From Aphidius gifuensis (Eukaryota; Arthropoda; Insecta; Hymenoptera; Braconidae), in NCBI RefSeq assembly GCF_014905175.1, contig NC_057789.1, positions 14,870,876 through 14,934,875 on the forward strand: DNA of 64,000 bases, read 5' to 3'. Positions 1-11,349 of the stretch are shown here, piece by piece (position 1 is the first letter of the stretch; each line of letters begins with the position of its first letter). Under the pieces are notes generated by a model that saw only the letters and a list, made by a program, of their open reading frames with translations, was not told the DNA's origin and made no database searches. Made by a program: the position numbers and the translations under genes.

Positions 1-40
1 TTCATGAGAGGGGAGGAGGGGGGGGGGGGTAAATGTGATA

Positions 41-240
41 AAATTTATATATAATTTTATATAAAAAATATATATAATTTTATATAAAAAATATATATAA
101 TTTTATATAAACTATTATATATAATCGTTATATATAAATTTTATATAAATTATATACACGTTTTCGCCCAATAGTATATATAATTATTATATGTAATTAT
201 TATATATAATTTTATATATAAATTATATATTTTTTTTCCG
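41..240. repeat. AT-rich short tandem repeat
   Basis: TATATAATTTTATATAAAAAA-type units recur with a 23-bp period (starts near 51, 74 and 97), then degenerate into TATATA-rich sequence. A G-run (about positions 14-29) precedes it. No coding potential is seen. Confidence 0.85.
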
Positions 241-245
241 TGTGG

Positions 246-1361
246 GTGAACAAAATTTGTTTATTTCCTTTAGATGGTGTTCTAACGATAGATAGTTCAC
301 GTCAAGAAAAAAACTTCTGAGCGTAAACAAAATATGCCTCAATATGCTTAATTTGAATATTGAAAGTTTAAAAAATTTTTAAGTCAATCTTAAAAAAAAA
401 TCGAAATTTCTTTTTTCGTATTTACGGAGGTTATGCAGCTAACACTATTATTTTGAAATATAATGAGAATGTTCTGAAATTTTGTACACAGTTAGATCTT
501 TTTATTCTGAATACGATGGTATAAATATTTTCTTATGTTGATCGATTGAATTTTTTGTAATTAATTATTGAAAATATTATTTAACATTGGCTCTTATGAA
601 GATTTCAACCATTTTTTTCGGATAGAAAAAATGATGAAAAAGTCTTGAAAAAAATCACACATATACTAGAAACCGAGTTTTATTAATTGCGCGAAAAATT
701 TTCATATGTTGATCAGTCAATTAATGAGTAATTAATTATAAACTTTACAAAAATTAGATGTGGCAACGTATGGCATGATCAAACACACATACATACTCGC
801 AGTTCCATATTTTGTATACGGAGCGCAGGCGCTTTACACATTATTTTTTTACAGTGTAGCCCGATCTCCGTTTTGTCTGTGACGTGAGAAGCGCCCCGGA
901 ACAACCGTAATGAATTTGTACATAACCTCCTTAAATAAAAAATATTGTATGAAAAAAAAAAAAAAACTATTTCTATCTAACGAGCTTCTCAAGTAGATGA
1001 TACAAACCTTATCTCTACTAATGCGAGATCGTGGCGCAGCGGTCAAGGCATCCGCATCGCAAAAAAATAAAAAATGAATACTTTTTATACAAATTTTTTT
1101 TAGAATTTATTTAAAATTTTATTAAACTTCTAATAATTTGAATTAAACTCAAGTTGATTTGCTTTAAATAATAACTTGTTTGTAAGAAGAATCCTTCTGC
1201 CGTTTGAAAAAAGAAGCCTGTCTGTTATAACAATCATCATATAGTGTTCATGTGAAGGAGTAACGTGGTTTACGTTTAGAAGTTTTTTTCTTGACGCAAA
1301 CCATCTATCGTTTGACACAAAACACCATCTAAATGAAATAAACAATCTTTGTTTAGTTCAA
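246..1361. mobile_element. Inverted-repeat element carrying a nested TTAA element
   Basis: The left end (TGAACAAAATTTGTTTATTTC, then AGATGGTGTTC and GTCAAGAAAAAAACTTCT) is repeated in reverse complement near 1262-1361. The arms are about 85-100 bp. The space between holds the 505-bp TTAA-associated element at 426-930 and non-coding AT-rich sequence. No transposase is present, so it is non-autonomous. The superfamily and the exact TSD could not be settled. Confidence 0.6.
426..930 (+). mobile_element. TTAA-associated non-autonomous element (copy 1)
   Basis: The ends are GGAGGTTATG and CATAACCTCC. The right flank is TTAA (931-934) and the left is TTAC, a one-base decay of TTAA. The body matches the copy at 29804-30310 in inverted orientation almost end to end (for example the shared words ATGTTGATC, CGCGAAAAATTTTC and GATGTGGCAACGTATGGCATG). 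TTAA targeting is typical of piggyBac-like and Kolobok elements; which one applies cannot be decided here. Confidence 0.75.
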
Positions 1362-1575
1362 GATTTTTCTTTTTCTTTTTATAAAACAACAATTACCTTT
1401 GATAAATAATTTAATTCTCCTTTCAAAAAGTATTTCGCCAAGAAGTTAATTTTTACTGTCAAGAATAAATTTTCTTTTTTTTATCCAAAAATTTTCTCAG
1501 TGTAGAAATTATAATAGGGTGAAAAATTACGAAAAAAAACACGTTTTATGTGCGAAAGTTACAAAGATACTGTTT

Positions 1576-1581
1576 TTTATT
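1576..1581 (-). promoter_or_regulatory. Candidate polyadenylation signal of the Trabid gene
   Basis: The minus strand reads AATAAA about 110 nt downstream of the Trabid stop codon at 1691-1693. The position fits a short 3' UTR. AATAAA is common by chance in such AT-rich DNA, so this is only a candidate. Confidence 0.45.
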
Positions 1582-1690
1582 TGTAATGACAGTGGATAAT
1601 ATTGACTAATGAAACTATAAAAATTACTCTGTATAATATGAGATTGCCAAATACAGTCATATAATTAACGCATTGTACTTATCAGATACG

Positions 1691-1769
1691 TTATTCATCT
1701 TCTGTGTCACCGTCACTACTATATTCTGGAAGGTCTGCTGGTCGAACGAAGGGAGCATTGTTTATTTGC
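1691..1769 (-). CDS. trbd: Trabid terminal coding exon (acidic tail)
   Basis: The acceptor TTTGACAG|G completes the Ala codon. The exon reads QINNAPFVRPADLPEY, then an acidic tail ending GDTEDE and TAA at 1691-1693. It is a 79-nt exon found by splice phase and by the known acidic C-terminus of the family. Confidence 0.9.
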
Positions 1770-4700
1770 CTGTCAAAATCACAAAGCCATTAAAGTTGAA
1801 TCGAAAGTGAGTTTTTTTTTTTGTTATAAATGTGATGATTCAAACTACACATCGAGATTTACACTGCATTCAAAAATATTGCCAATAAGATTAAAAAGAT
1901 ATTTTTTACTGCATTTACTCAGGGGATAATTTGATTGTAAAAATTATACTCACGCTAATCTGCGGTAATAGTTGAGCCATTCTTCTAGCATTTGCGCCAC
2001 TAGAAGTGGCTTTTTATGCAGTTTTTGTTGTGCTACAAGTGTTCCTTCTTCTGTAGTGCACACATCGAGCCATTGCTTTAAAATAGTATCCTCTCTTCCT
2101 ACTTCTTCGGAACTTAAGAAATGTATCGGCAGTAATTTGCGTTCTGTATTCATCAACGGCATGAACGTTTGAAGCTGTTGCACTGGACTCTTCCCATTAC
2201 CAACCTCTGAATCCGAATGAGTTAGTCGAGATGATCTATATGGTTCAATCGGCACAAGTGCAGAAAAATGACCTCGCGTATACCCAAGTGAAATTGGCGA
2301 ACGTATACAAAAAGAAGGCTCCCAAAGTAAGGGCAAATAGACACCTTCAAATCTTGCATATCCTAAAAATAGAAAAAGAATTGACAAAAAAAACATACTT
2401 CGATACACACGCGGTTAGTGTTCTGTAGAAAGTTATATCTTCAGTAAAAAACTACTGAAGTAAAAAAAAACACCGATCAAGTCAATTCTTAGACTAAGTA
2501 TAACTAATTTTCTATAATTTTTCCTACTCTTCATTTATATTTTTTACTGGAATCCGTGTTAAAATCTCAATTAAATAAGTGTGAATCTAGCACAGGTACG
2601 TAGTAAACGTATGTCGCTCATGTAATGGCGTGAATATACTCGCGTTTCACTGGAAAGAGGCCGAAAAAAAGGAAATAATAATAAATCTAAGTACATGTAT
2701 AAATCAGAATCATTTGAACTATTTTCCCCTCCGACCCATAGCCTGCCCAGTATTCAAAAAACTAACCCTTTTTATTTTTTTTCTCCCCGAAAAAAAATTT
2801 TTCCGCGATTTTTCCCTACGACCAATCGATTTCCCACCTTCAAATACACCCCCATGATTTTTTTCAAAACTTTGAACAAAAGTGGTGAAATTTCATTTTA
2901 GGAGACTTTATTTATACATAAATAAATCTACATATACAGTCCAAGTTGCACATATTTCATTCCATAAATAAATCTACAGTTATTCAGTACAATAACTTCA
3001 TTATATTTTATTCAAATAAGATTCGAAAAGTAGAAGGGCTAGGCCAGTTTTAACTCATCCTTTCAATAATTAGGGGTGATAAGCAAAAAAAATATTAAGT
3101 AAAAGGTATGTATATTCTATTTCAATTTAATTTTTTTAGTAATGGATTCAATGATAATAAAATTATAAAACACTTTTTAATAAATATAGAAATCTACTCG
3201 TTCACATAAAATAAAATAAAAATCTAATTCTCACGATTTTCGATAAATGGATCACTTATCATCTGTCTCACTAAAATATCATTAACTAATGGTTCTTTAA
3301 TCTCTCTACTACTACTAACTGTTCCCTACTCTAGCTGGAAAAGGATCTCTTACGAACGTGATGTGGCCCTGAACCCCTACTAAACTACCGAGTAGAAATT
3401 CGGATCAGGACAGGTTCAAAACTTGATCAGGCAACTTGATCAAGAGTTGATAAAAACGTAACGCAAAAATGGATCAAGACTTGATCAAGCTACATGTACA
3501 AGAATTAATCGAAACTTAACGAAAAAATAGAACAAGTCTTAATCGAGCTACACGCAAAAAATTCACTGTAAATTCTACTATGGTTTCACAATATTCAAGA
3601 AACATACAAATATATTTTTTACAGTAAATATGAAGAAAAAATACAATGTTGTGATTGAAAAATTGCAATGGACCATAGCAGTGTTTGAGATTTCGATTTT
3701 TTACTTTGTATAAAATGAAAACTGTAACGTAACATGCAATCTTTACAAATTTAAGTTGAAAAAATTATTATGTTTCTTTTCAAATACTATAATGTACCAC
3801 AGTAATTTTTATAAGTTTTTAATTTTTGCTTGAGCACATCATCAAACTTGCGGTGCATAATTTTTTTACAATAGTTTTGTTGAAAAAATTCAAATTTCTT
3901 CATTTAAAAATTGCAATGCACCATAGCAATTTTTTATCTGCTACTTTTTGTGATGCTCGCTGTTACCGACTGCAGTATTCAAAAGTCCATATCCAAATGT
4001 GTTCAGTAAAAATTCTAATGGGCCATAGTAAAAAAAATCAAATGACTGCGCATCAGTTGATCTGAGCATTGGAAAATCCAGATGACTTTTACCTTTGTCT
4101 GCTTTTGTCGATAATCGACTCTTCGTGTCAGACGTGGTGATAAATTTTAACAGCGAACAAGTTTTTTGTTTTAATGTTATTTCACTTCTTTTGATTATTT
4201 TAATAATGATTATTATTGCTGTTTAATTTATTTATAATAATAACGTTTAACAATTTCACCACATGAACCAATTTTTTAGCGGTAGGTCTTGCATTGGGAA
4301 AAAATGAGTTGAGACTCTGCCGAGTCTCTTGATTCTTAAATAATTATTTTTGACTATATATATTAATGAATAGAGTACGAAATAATTTTTTGTATTTATT
4401 TGTTAGTTTCTGAGTGGACATCTGGTCAGGCTCAACGGATTTGATATCCGACCCTGATCAAAAATTGAACAAGTTACCTTATTTCAGGTAGCTTGATTGA
4501 ATCTTGGTCAGGATTTAATCAAGATACTTTATTGCATTCAATTTCAAGCTAATTTGATCAAGATAGTATCAAGTAACCTTAACACATTTTGAAAAAAGGC
4601 AACTTGATCAAATTTTAATGAAAAAATTATCAAGTCAAATATTCTGAAATAAATATTTTTTTAAAACAATTTTTCCTGTTCAAGATAGAATCAAGTATCT

Positions 4701-6376
4701 TGATCACATCCTGATCGAATGAACCTGGTCAAATCTTGAGCAAAAAAACATCAAGTTAAATATTTTAGAATAAATATTTTTTGTAACAATTTTTCTTGTA
4801 TAAGATAGCATCAAGTATCTTGATCACATCTTGAACAAGTGGACCTGGTCAAATCTTGATCAGAAGTTTCTAAGTCTTATCATATTTAAAATATACAGCT
4901 GATGACACTTCTATCTAATATTTCTTTTATTAAATAATTCATTTCAATATGTATCCATAATTTTTTATTACAATAACTCTAACAAATGAATACAAAAAAA
5001 TTATTTCGTACTTAATTAATTAATATATATAGTCAAAAATAATTATTCAGCAATTTTTGATCAGGATCGGATATCAAATCCGTTGAGCCTGGCCAGATTT
5101 CCTCTCGGGTACAGCTCTACGCCTCTACAGAACCGCTTACTTAAAACTGTTCTGCTCAACTGCCGAACTTTCATCCTTTAAGAAACTCTTGCTATTCTGA
5201 AGCCTTACCAAAAAACGGACTTGCGGAAACAATATCTCAGACCTTTGGCTACTGTTCTGTGGCACTGCAAAAAGTGTGTGTCTGTAATTTATCTGGATAG
5301 ACACACACATACTACCACAGACAAATTGAATATCTACTGGAATCCGAATTTTTGACTAGTTTCGTCTAGTTTTCTACATTATTTTACTTAGCTAGATTTT
5401 TCACTTAGCTGTAATTGTAGCCAAACAATCAATATCTACATTGGTTTACTTAGCTAGATTTTTTCCTTAGCTTTAATTATAGCCAAACAATCAATATCTA
5501 CATTATTTTACTTAGCTGTAATTGTAGCCACACAATCAATATCTGCATTATTTTACTTAGCTAGATTTTTTACTTAGATAGATTTTACTGAGCTTTGATT
5601 ATAGCCAAACAATCAATATCTACATTATTTTACTTAGGTAGATTTTTTACTTAGCTGTAACTGTAGCGAAACAATCAATATCTACATTATTTTACTTAGC
5701 TAGATTTTTCACTTAGCTAGAGAGCCTGAATTGCGGTACGTCCTAGTAAAATAAGCTAGATATTGATTGTTTGGCTATAATCAAAGCTAAGTGGAAAATC
5801 TCGCGGCTAAGTAAAAAATTTTGCTGGTAAAATAATGTAGATATTGATTGTTTGGCTACAATTACAGCTACGTAAAAAATCTAGCTGAGTAAAATAATTT
5901 AAATATTGATTGTTTGGCTCTAATTAAGGCTAAGTAAAAAATTTTTAATAGAAAATATTTATTTTCTAGTCAAATTTCGTAGCTGGCTTATTTGGAATAT
6001 TATATCTTTTCAACTATAAGTCGGAAAAATTCAAGAATAGGCTTATTGGATAGGGAATCATCGATTTTAATGGGGAAAGTCATTTTAGTTTTGATTGATA
6101 ATTAATATTAAGGAAGTTATCGAGCAATTAAAAATTCGTGACGTCATACCTATGCAACCTACTTATTACTCGGTAAGTCATCTCGCGCTGGGAAAAAATG
6201 GGTCGAGACTCTACCGAATCTCTCAATATATGTGTGTAGTGTCGGGAGTCAGAGTATCTGAGTATAGTTGATGTCATTATTTATAAAAAATTGAAGATTT
6301 TGATGCCATCAAAATAATAATGAATATAATGAAATTAATAATAATGCAAATATATGATGTTACTATAAATAAAATA

Positions 6377-6408
<32 letters not shown>

Positions 6409-9400
6409 TGGTCTTATTTGTACCGATGAAAACAAAATTTGTATCCTCAATAACAATAATAAAAAAGTATTGTAAATTAACAATTATTTGGAGTAAGCTA
6501 TTTTTTTACAAATTGGCTTACGTTCTGCTCTTAGAAACAAAAAAAAATAATTTAAAAATATTTATTTCCAGAACCACTATGTAATTGTTAAGTAAACATT
6601 TTTTATGAACGATTGCATGGTGCCTCCAAAACTAAAAATTGTTCAATATTTTTTTATTTGTTTTCAAAAGCAGAACGTAAGCCGATTTGTGCCGATGAAG
6701 GCGAATTTGTACCTCAATGATAATCGAAAAAAATTTGCCATAAACTAAACTTTGTTATTTTTATTGAGTCACAAATTTAGTTTTGATCGGTACAAATTAG
6801 ACCACATTTCTTCCAGATGGCCATATTCATTTTTGGAGGAACTATAGAAACATTTCGGAGTATTTTTTTTTGTTATTATTCTTGAGATACGAATTTCGAG
6901 CGTCTGTAGCATTTGTTTTTCCCAAGTCATTTAAAAAAAAACGTCGATTTTTAACCCTTTCTTGACCCTTTAATTTTGAGGTACACAATAAAACAATCGC
7001 GGTACAAATTAGTACAAATTATGACGCTTCTGACCAGTAATTAATAAAAATTTTCAAAGACATGTGCGGGACAGGTTTTCACAGCCGTGAATCAGCTAGT
7101 TAAATATTTATATATAAAATATATATTGCAATAATAATACATTTTTAAGAATAAAACTTATTCTCTTTTTTCAATAAATAAATCCAATTTTTATAAACAT
7201 ATTTTACTACGAAAAAATAATTAAGAGAATGAAAAAATGTACAATTATAAACCTGACACCCTGTGTAAGCTACCTTTATTATTTCTCACTCACTCATGTG
7301 CACCGTTCACATAATATCATCAATTTATTGTCAAACGAAAGGCCGAAATACGAAAAAAGTTTCACTTCCTTCACGCGTACTTGTAACACACACACTTTTT
7401 TTTTTTTTTTTTAGCAGTGTTTAACTTTTGGTAATGTGTAATATTTCACCGTGAAATGGCCAAATGGCCAATCAGGCTTATTCCGAAAACTCAACAGAAC
7501 TCTCCATAAGAGCCCGAGTATAACCTTCTAAAAAATAACCAACCTTAATAATTGATGAAAAGATAAATAATTACAACATAAAGAAAATTGTGGAAAATTT
7601 CAAAGGTATAGTGATACTTTGAGAACCTACTACGAAGGAGGTTCTTGAAATAAATCGTAGAGATCATATTTCTTAATCCGTAATAGTCATTCCTTACATC
7701 AAGATTGGCCGGAAATCTTGATGACGGAAAATGTGTTTGACACCCGTCATCTGAAGTGTTCGATTGATTAGATGGTTAGTATCCAGACCAATCGTTGCGT
7801 TTCGGGTTTCTGTTATGTCTTTTTATTCGTTTTTCTTCTCACAGAAAATTTCAAATTGCTGACGTCAAAATGAAGTGCGGTCGATTCTTTAAATTATACC
7901 TCGTGTGAGAAAAAAAAATTAATTTTATATTTTTAAATTACCTATATCTTCGCCACGAAAACTCTTAACGTATTTTACTCCATAAACAATAATGGGCCTT
8001 CTCAAAATATGAGCAAGTGCAAATACATGTAACTGTTCTAGAGCACTACCAGGTTGGGCTGCAGTAGTCAAAAGGTTTTCCCAATCACCCTGCCACTGTG
8101 TTTCTTCAAGTGTAAAAGGTAGCATTCTCGAAGCTTGTGATGCTTCATATTCCCGCCATCGAGGATAAAAAAATTGACCTGCTTGTTGAAGAGAATCAGC
8201 AAGAGCTTGTCTAAGAGTATTATCCCGATCAAAAACACCCCAAGTTGCTTGCATTGCAGAGTCTAATAAACAATCACCAGCAGACCGATTCCAAAGTGCA
8301 TGCAAGCGACTGCCGAGACGTTCAGTTATTTCCAAGGACCAATTGAGAGCTGGTGGCTCACTTTCGCCTCCTTCTAGTTGTTGTTGAGCTTCGCGATCTA
8401 ATAATTCTTCTAACATTTGCTCTTGAACAACACTTGGAAGATCTTTTACCTAAACAATTATGTATTTTTGGCATCAAAGTTTTTTTTGTTTTAAATTTTT
8501 TTAATAGGTCTTGAAAAGTATTGTTATATTTACCTCAGCAGGAAGTGCAAACGTTGCCACATCAGTGACAAAATAACATGGCAGTAATCCTTTGCGTAAG
8601 CGAATACTGTTAGTGACATGTCTCCGTATTTGAGCTGCTAAATCAGGAGCAATATAGCTAGGCATTCGTTTAATTCCTGATCCTGAACCTTCTATTTGAG
8701 ATAAAAGAGTAGCTAGAATATCTTCACGTTGAAATCTAAAATTAATAAGTAATGATTTATCTTGAACTTTTAATGGCAATAAACAACATTTACCATCAAA
8801 AAGGTTTTATTAAACAGTAACTTTACCTTATCGCTAAGTGAACAAGTGTATGCCCAACATCAAATGCACTAGTTCTATTTAGTAGTAAAACTTCGGAATT
8901 CGTTAATTGACGAGTAGGATCTCCCCCACTTGCTAAGTACACCTCAACAGGTGCATTATCTCCCTCAACAATACCAATACATGCGTTTAACCAACACCAA
9001 TCTGTGTGACGTCTTAACTGTTTCAATTGACTTTGATAATCATTATCATTTAGTGATTGGGCATCTGGTAGAGATTTATTTTGAATATCAAAATAGTCAG
9101 TTTTTTTTCTTCTTGCAATTGCCAAATTATCATCACGAATATAACATTGAGGTGATGCTAATGGTAAGCTTTCAGCACTAGCCAAAATTAAATCTGAACT
9201 GATAATCGAATTTTCTCGTCGTTTGTCTTTTTCGTTTTGATTACACATGATACATTTTGTTGCTTTTGGCCAATTCTCATAAGTACAAACAGAACATGAC
9301 CACTTCTCTAAATGAGTTGGTATTGAAGTGCATAAACTTTTTATTACTTGTGAATTTTGACTTGTTTTTGGCAAGTCAATTAGTTTAAGGGGGGCTAGAT

Positions 9401-9767
9401 GTTCATGCAAATTCGATGCAGAGTTAAACTGTGATTGATTTTGTAGTTTATGGCTCATACATTGACCACAGAGTGTCGCATTTTCATAATTTAAGTAGGT
9501 GCATGCTTCACATGACCAATTGTCACTCGTGGACAGAATTTGCTTAGAATTTTGGGAGATCAGATTGTGAGAATCTGCTGATGGACTGTAAGACACGGGT
9601 CCTGATGCCACGCTTGAACGTTGGGGACTTGAGTTACGTAGTTTATAGATGTCTTCACTAAAAAGCGGCTTTGCACCGCGACACATAGTGCATTTCAATG
9701 ATGATGGCCAATTTTCATAAGTACAATATTCGCAATTCCACTTTGATTTCTTTAAATCACTACTCAT
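1691..9767 (-). CDS. trbd: Trabid/ZRANB1-type OTU deubiquitinase, five coding exons
   Basis: Exons join as 9767-8827, 8735-8534, 8449-7942, 2362-1954 and 1769-1691, every intron GT-AG, total 2139 nt, 712 residues plus stop (human ZRANB1 is about 708). Order: three NZF zinc fingers (about 10-29, 84-103, 156-175, each with WxC..C and C..C pairs), the ankyrin-like AnkUBD (about 250-340), then the OTU catalytic domain. Active site seen: Cys441 in GDCLLDS, His582 in YTRGHFSAL. In the known family the fingers bind ubiquitin chains and the OTU domain cleaves K29- and K33-linked chains, with a reported role in Wnt and immune signalling. The acidic tail ends SSDGDTEDE. No frameshift or lost key residue, so it is probably active. 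Upstream non-coding exons were not identified. The symbol follows Drosophila trbd. Confidence 0.95.
1954..2362 (-). CDS. trbd: Trabid coding exon 4 (OTU C-terminal half with catalytic His)
   Basis: The acceptor TTTTTAG|GA completes the Gly codon and reads YARFEGVYLPLLWE. The catalytic histidine is in GYTRGHFSAL (His582). The exon ends LNYYRRL-GC|GTGAGT. The open frame extends upstream of the acceptor to a spurious Met (to 2408), but family alignment and splice phase place the exon start at 2362. Confidence 0.93.
3546..4040. repeat. Degenerate tandem repeat with ACCATAG words
   Basis: The motif AATGnACCATAGCA or a variant recurs near 3667, 3791, 3913 and 4018, spaced about 100-126 bp. AAAATTC and TTTTTGAAAA flanks are similar each time. 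It is non-coding and lies within Trabid intron 4. Confidence 0.5.
4424..5093. mobile_element. TTGATCAAG-rich inverted-repeat element
   Basis: The left end TCTGGTCAGGCTCAACGGAT is mirrored by ATCCGTTGAGCCTGGCCAGA on the right; about 45 bp are inverted and nearly perfect. The interior has two ~115-bp tandem units rich in TTGATCA and ATCAAGT (near 4600 and 4715), themselves partly palindromic. A further inverted pair (about 4341-4410 and 4973-5043) overlaps one edge, so the structure is rearranged. No ORF; the TSD is unclear. Confidence 0.55.
5380..5945. repeat. Inverted tandem array, TTAGCTAGATTTTT / AGCCAAACAATC units
   Basis: About five head-to-tail units of roughly 60-95 bp (TTAGCTAGATTTTT, TGTAATTGTAGCC, AAACAATCAATATCTACATT) run to about 5715. 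About three units then follow in the opposite orientation to 5945, forming a long palindrome. The same unit recurs at 56480-56660 and near 37540-37600. Confidence 0.7.
6375..6410. repeat. (ATA)n trinucleotide microsatellite
   Basis: About eleven uninterrupted ATA/TAA units. The apparent poly-Tyr ORF on the minus strand here is only a translation of the repeat. Confidence 0.9.
7942..8449 (-). CDS. trbd: Trabid coding exon 3 (OTU core with catalytic Cys)
   Basis: The acceptor TTTAG|GTAAAAGAT starts VKDLPSVVQEQM. The exon carries the catalytic-cysteine motif WNRSAGDCLLDS (Cys441) and the segment HILRRPIIVYGVKY. It ends GEDI-G|GTAATT. The next exon lies about 5.6 kb away. Confidence 0.94.
8534..8735 (-). 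CDS. trbd: Trabid coding exon 2 (AnkUBD)
   Basis: The acceptor TTTTAG|A completes the split Arg codon and continues FQREDILATLL. The exon ends TFALPAE|GTAAAT. It covers residues 315-381, the rest of the ankyrin-type ubiquitin-binding region, and aligns with the mammalian FQRQDMLAILL..FTLPAD segment recalled for ZRANB1. Confidence 0.92.
8827..9767 (-). CDS. trbd: Trabid coding exon 1 (three NZF fingers, start of AnkUBD)
   Basis: The ATG is at 9767-9765, giving MSSDLKKSKWNCEYC, which aligns with the family start just before finger 1. The exon encodes 313 codons plus two bases and ends ..HLAI-AG|GTAAAG. Cysteine pairs are visible at 12/15/26/29, 86/89/100/103 and 158/161/172/175. The linker between fingers 2 and 3 is Ser/Asn-rich and poorly conserved, as expected for the family. 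Confidence 0.93.
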
Positions 9768-10414
9768 TGTTATTGTTCAAAGTAGATAAATTTTATTTAA
9801 CAATATTCAATTTTATTTGGTTGTTAGTCTGTGACATATTAACAAAATTACAAAGTTCACTGAGAGGTTCTTCATCATTATGATAACAAGTACTTAAATA
9901 GTAAAGGAATTGAAACACACATAATGTATAATGGTCACTTTTTCTGTTATTAGTAAAGCAGTCAGTAAGCATGTAAAACTTAATGACTTTTTGACCAAAT
10001 TTTAATATTATTAAGCAAGTAGAACGGTTCAAGTGACTGTGAAAAATTTGAAAAATTCCATTATAAATTTTCTTTTTATACAAAAAAAAAAAAGTCAAGT
10101 AAAAAAAATTAACAACTATGAATACATCAACACGACTTCGGTAGCATAAAAACACTGAAACAATGTAATCATTGAAAACACTAAACCATGCATTAATTTG
10201 AAGAACAATATAGTAATGACAACAGTGATTATTGAAAAATAAATGTTTGATATGAAAATAAATACAGCTTTTACAGTAGTTTTAGTGTCTGTGGTATTAA
10301 GTATTGATAAAAAAAAAGTGACTGGAAATAGACATCGCACTGTTAACAGCGTTTCCATGTGTGAATTAATCACGTTTGGAATTTGGATCGATGCAGTGTT
10401 TTTTAGATGTTGAC
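9768..10414. other. Upstream region of the Trabid gene
   Basis: Non-coding AT-rich sequence between the Trabid start codon and the first hAT-like end. It should contain the promoter and 5' UTR, but no convincing TATA box or initiator can be singled out. Minus-strand ORFs of 114-120 codons here are low-complexity, overlap a transposon end, and are not supported. Confidence 0.5.
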
Positions 10415-10480
10415 CAGTGTTGGGTAAGTATGATAACGATGTATCATACATTAGTATCATACACTGTATAATACAATAGT
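10415..10480 (+). mobile_element. Left end of a hAT-like element (truncated)
   Basis: CAGTGTTGGGTAAGTATGAT followed by repeated ATCATACA words matches the left termini at 11205 and 17728. No matching right end follows, so this is a solo terminus. Confidence 0.6.
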
Positions 10481-10517
10481 TGCTTTCTTTCTGCCATATG
10501 TGTATTACATATATGCT

Positions 10518-10665
10518 GGCATTACAATTTAGGGCTTTTTTTCACCACTCACGGCGCTTGTGAAGTTTTTGTCTGTAAAATCTATATAGAAAAAATTTTT
10601 ACAAGCGCTATCAGCGGCAAAAAAAAGCTCTAAATTGTAAAAAATTTGCCCTGTGAATTGGACTG
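10518..10665. mobile_element. CWG-target snapback MITE, 5'-truncated copy
   Basis: The two halves are inverted around GCGCTTGTGAAG and CAAGCGC (ATTACAATTTAGGGC on the left, CTAAATTGTAAAAAATTTGCCC on the right). The right end is GAATTGGACTG followed by CAG. The outer left terminus is missing. Confidence 0.7.
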
Positions 10666-10668
10666 CAG

Positions 10669-10830
10669 CAGTCCGATTCACAGGGCATTACAATTTAGGG
10701 CTTTTTTTCACCACTCACAGCGCTTGTGAAGCTTTTGTATGTAAAATCTATATAAAAAAAATTTTTACAAGCTCCATCACCGGCAAAATAAGCCCTAAAT
10801 TGTAAAAAATTTGCCCTGTGAATTAGACTG
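10669..10830. mobile_element. CWG-target snapback MITE
   Basis: It runs from CAGTCCGATTCACAGGGC to GCCCTGTGAATTAGACTG. The left flank is CAG, shared with the preceding copy. The right flank is CGA, so the duplication is not intact. It abuts the start of the disrupted reading frame described at 10832. Confidence 0.7.
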
Positions 10831-10885
10831 CGAGTACTGCACTCCCAAGAAGACTAGAAATACAGGAAGACGAACTTGCCTCAAG

Positions 10886-11184
10886 CACTGAAATATAATA
10901 AAACTGGAAGGTGAACTCCTATGCTTAGCCAATGCACGGATTGTCGCTAGAGATAGCAATATATTGGATGGCTTTCCCTCTCACTCACGCATGCGCACAT
11001 TAAATCTTGTACAGTCAACGTCAAAACAAACTAGTTCTGCACGAAATAAAAGTTACATTATATTTCAGTACAGTCTCAACCAACTTTAGTTGACGTGACT
11101 GTACCGACAAGGACAAAAGCCCATCCATTGAATCTCTCTCTCGGCGACGCTAAGTTCGGCTTCCAGTTTTATTATATTTCAGTG
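10886..11184. mobile_element. hAT-like MITE, 299 bp, TSD GCCTCAAG
   Basis: The ends CACTGAAATATAATAAAACT and AGTTTTATTATATTTCAGTG are near-perfect inverted repeats. The 8-bp direct repeat GCCTCAAG flanks it at 10878-10885 and 11185-11192. There is no ORF. An 8-bp TSD with CA..TG ends fits hAT, or possibly the P superfamily. Confidence 0.85.
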
Positions 11185-11349
11185 GCCTCAAGTGGTGTCT
11201 CCACCAGTGTTGGGTAGGTATGATACCGGTGTATCATACAGCAGTATCATACACTGTATCATACAGTATCATACGTCCCCAGATAACCACAACTGGTAGG
11301 ATTATATGATACCGGTAATCTACTGGTAGCTTACCAGTAACTACTACTG

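Larger units (their letters stand above)
2363..7941 (-). other. Large Trabid intron 4, filled with palindromic repeats
   Basis: This is a 5579-bp GT-AG intron between OTU exons 3 and 4. It holds no credible ORF. Recognisable contents are a degenerate ~120-bp tandem repeat (3546-4040), a TTGATCAAG-rich inverted-repeat element (4424-5093), an inverted tandem array (5380-5945), an (ATA)n microsatellite (6375-6410), a repeated GGGAAAAAATG..GAGACTCT word at about 4296 and 6190, and a T-run (7390-7412). Confidence 0.85.

Noticed and set aside
1029..1058. tRNA-like A-box (GTGGCGCAGCGGTCAAGGC) on the plus strand
   Set aside because: There is no matching B box or cloverleaf downstream; a poly-A-like run follows at once. 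At most a SINE-head relic; not enough to annotate.
2695..2901. Two overlapping plus-strand ORFs opposite Trabid intron 4
   Set aside because: Short, Phe/Pro low-complexity frames in a homopolymer-rich patch; no support.
6277..6483. Minus-strand ORF with a poly-Tyr run
   Set aside because: It is a translation of an ATA microsatellite.
9793..10460. Minus-strand ORFs of 114-120 codons upstream of Trabid
   Set aside because: They are low complexity, run through a hAT-like terminus, and have no recognisable domain.
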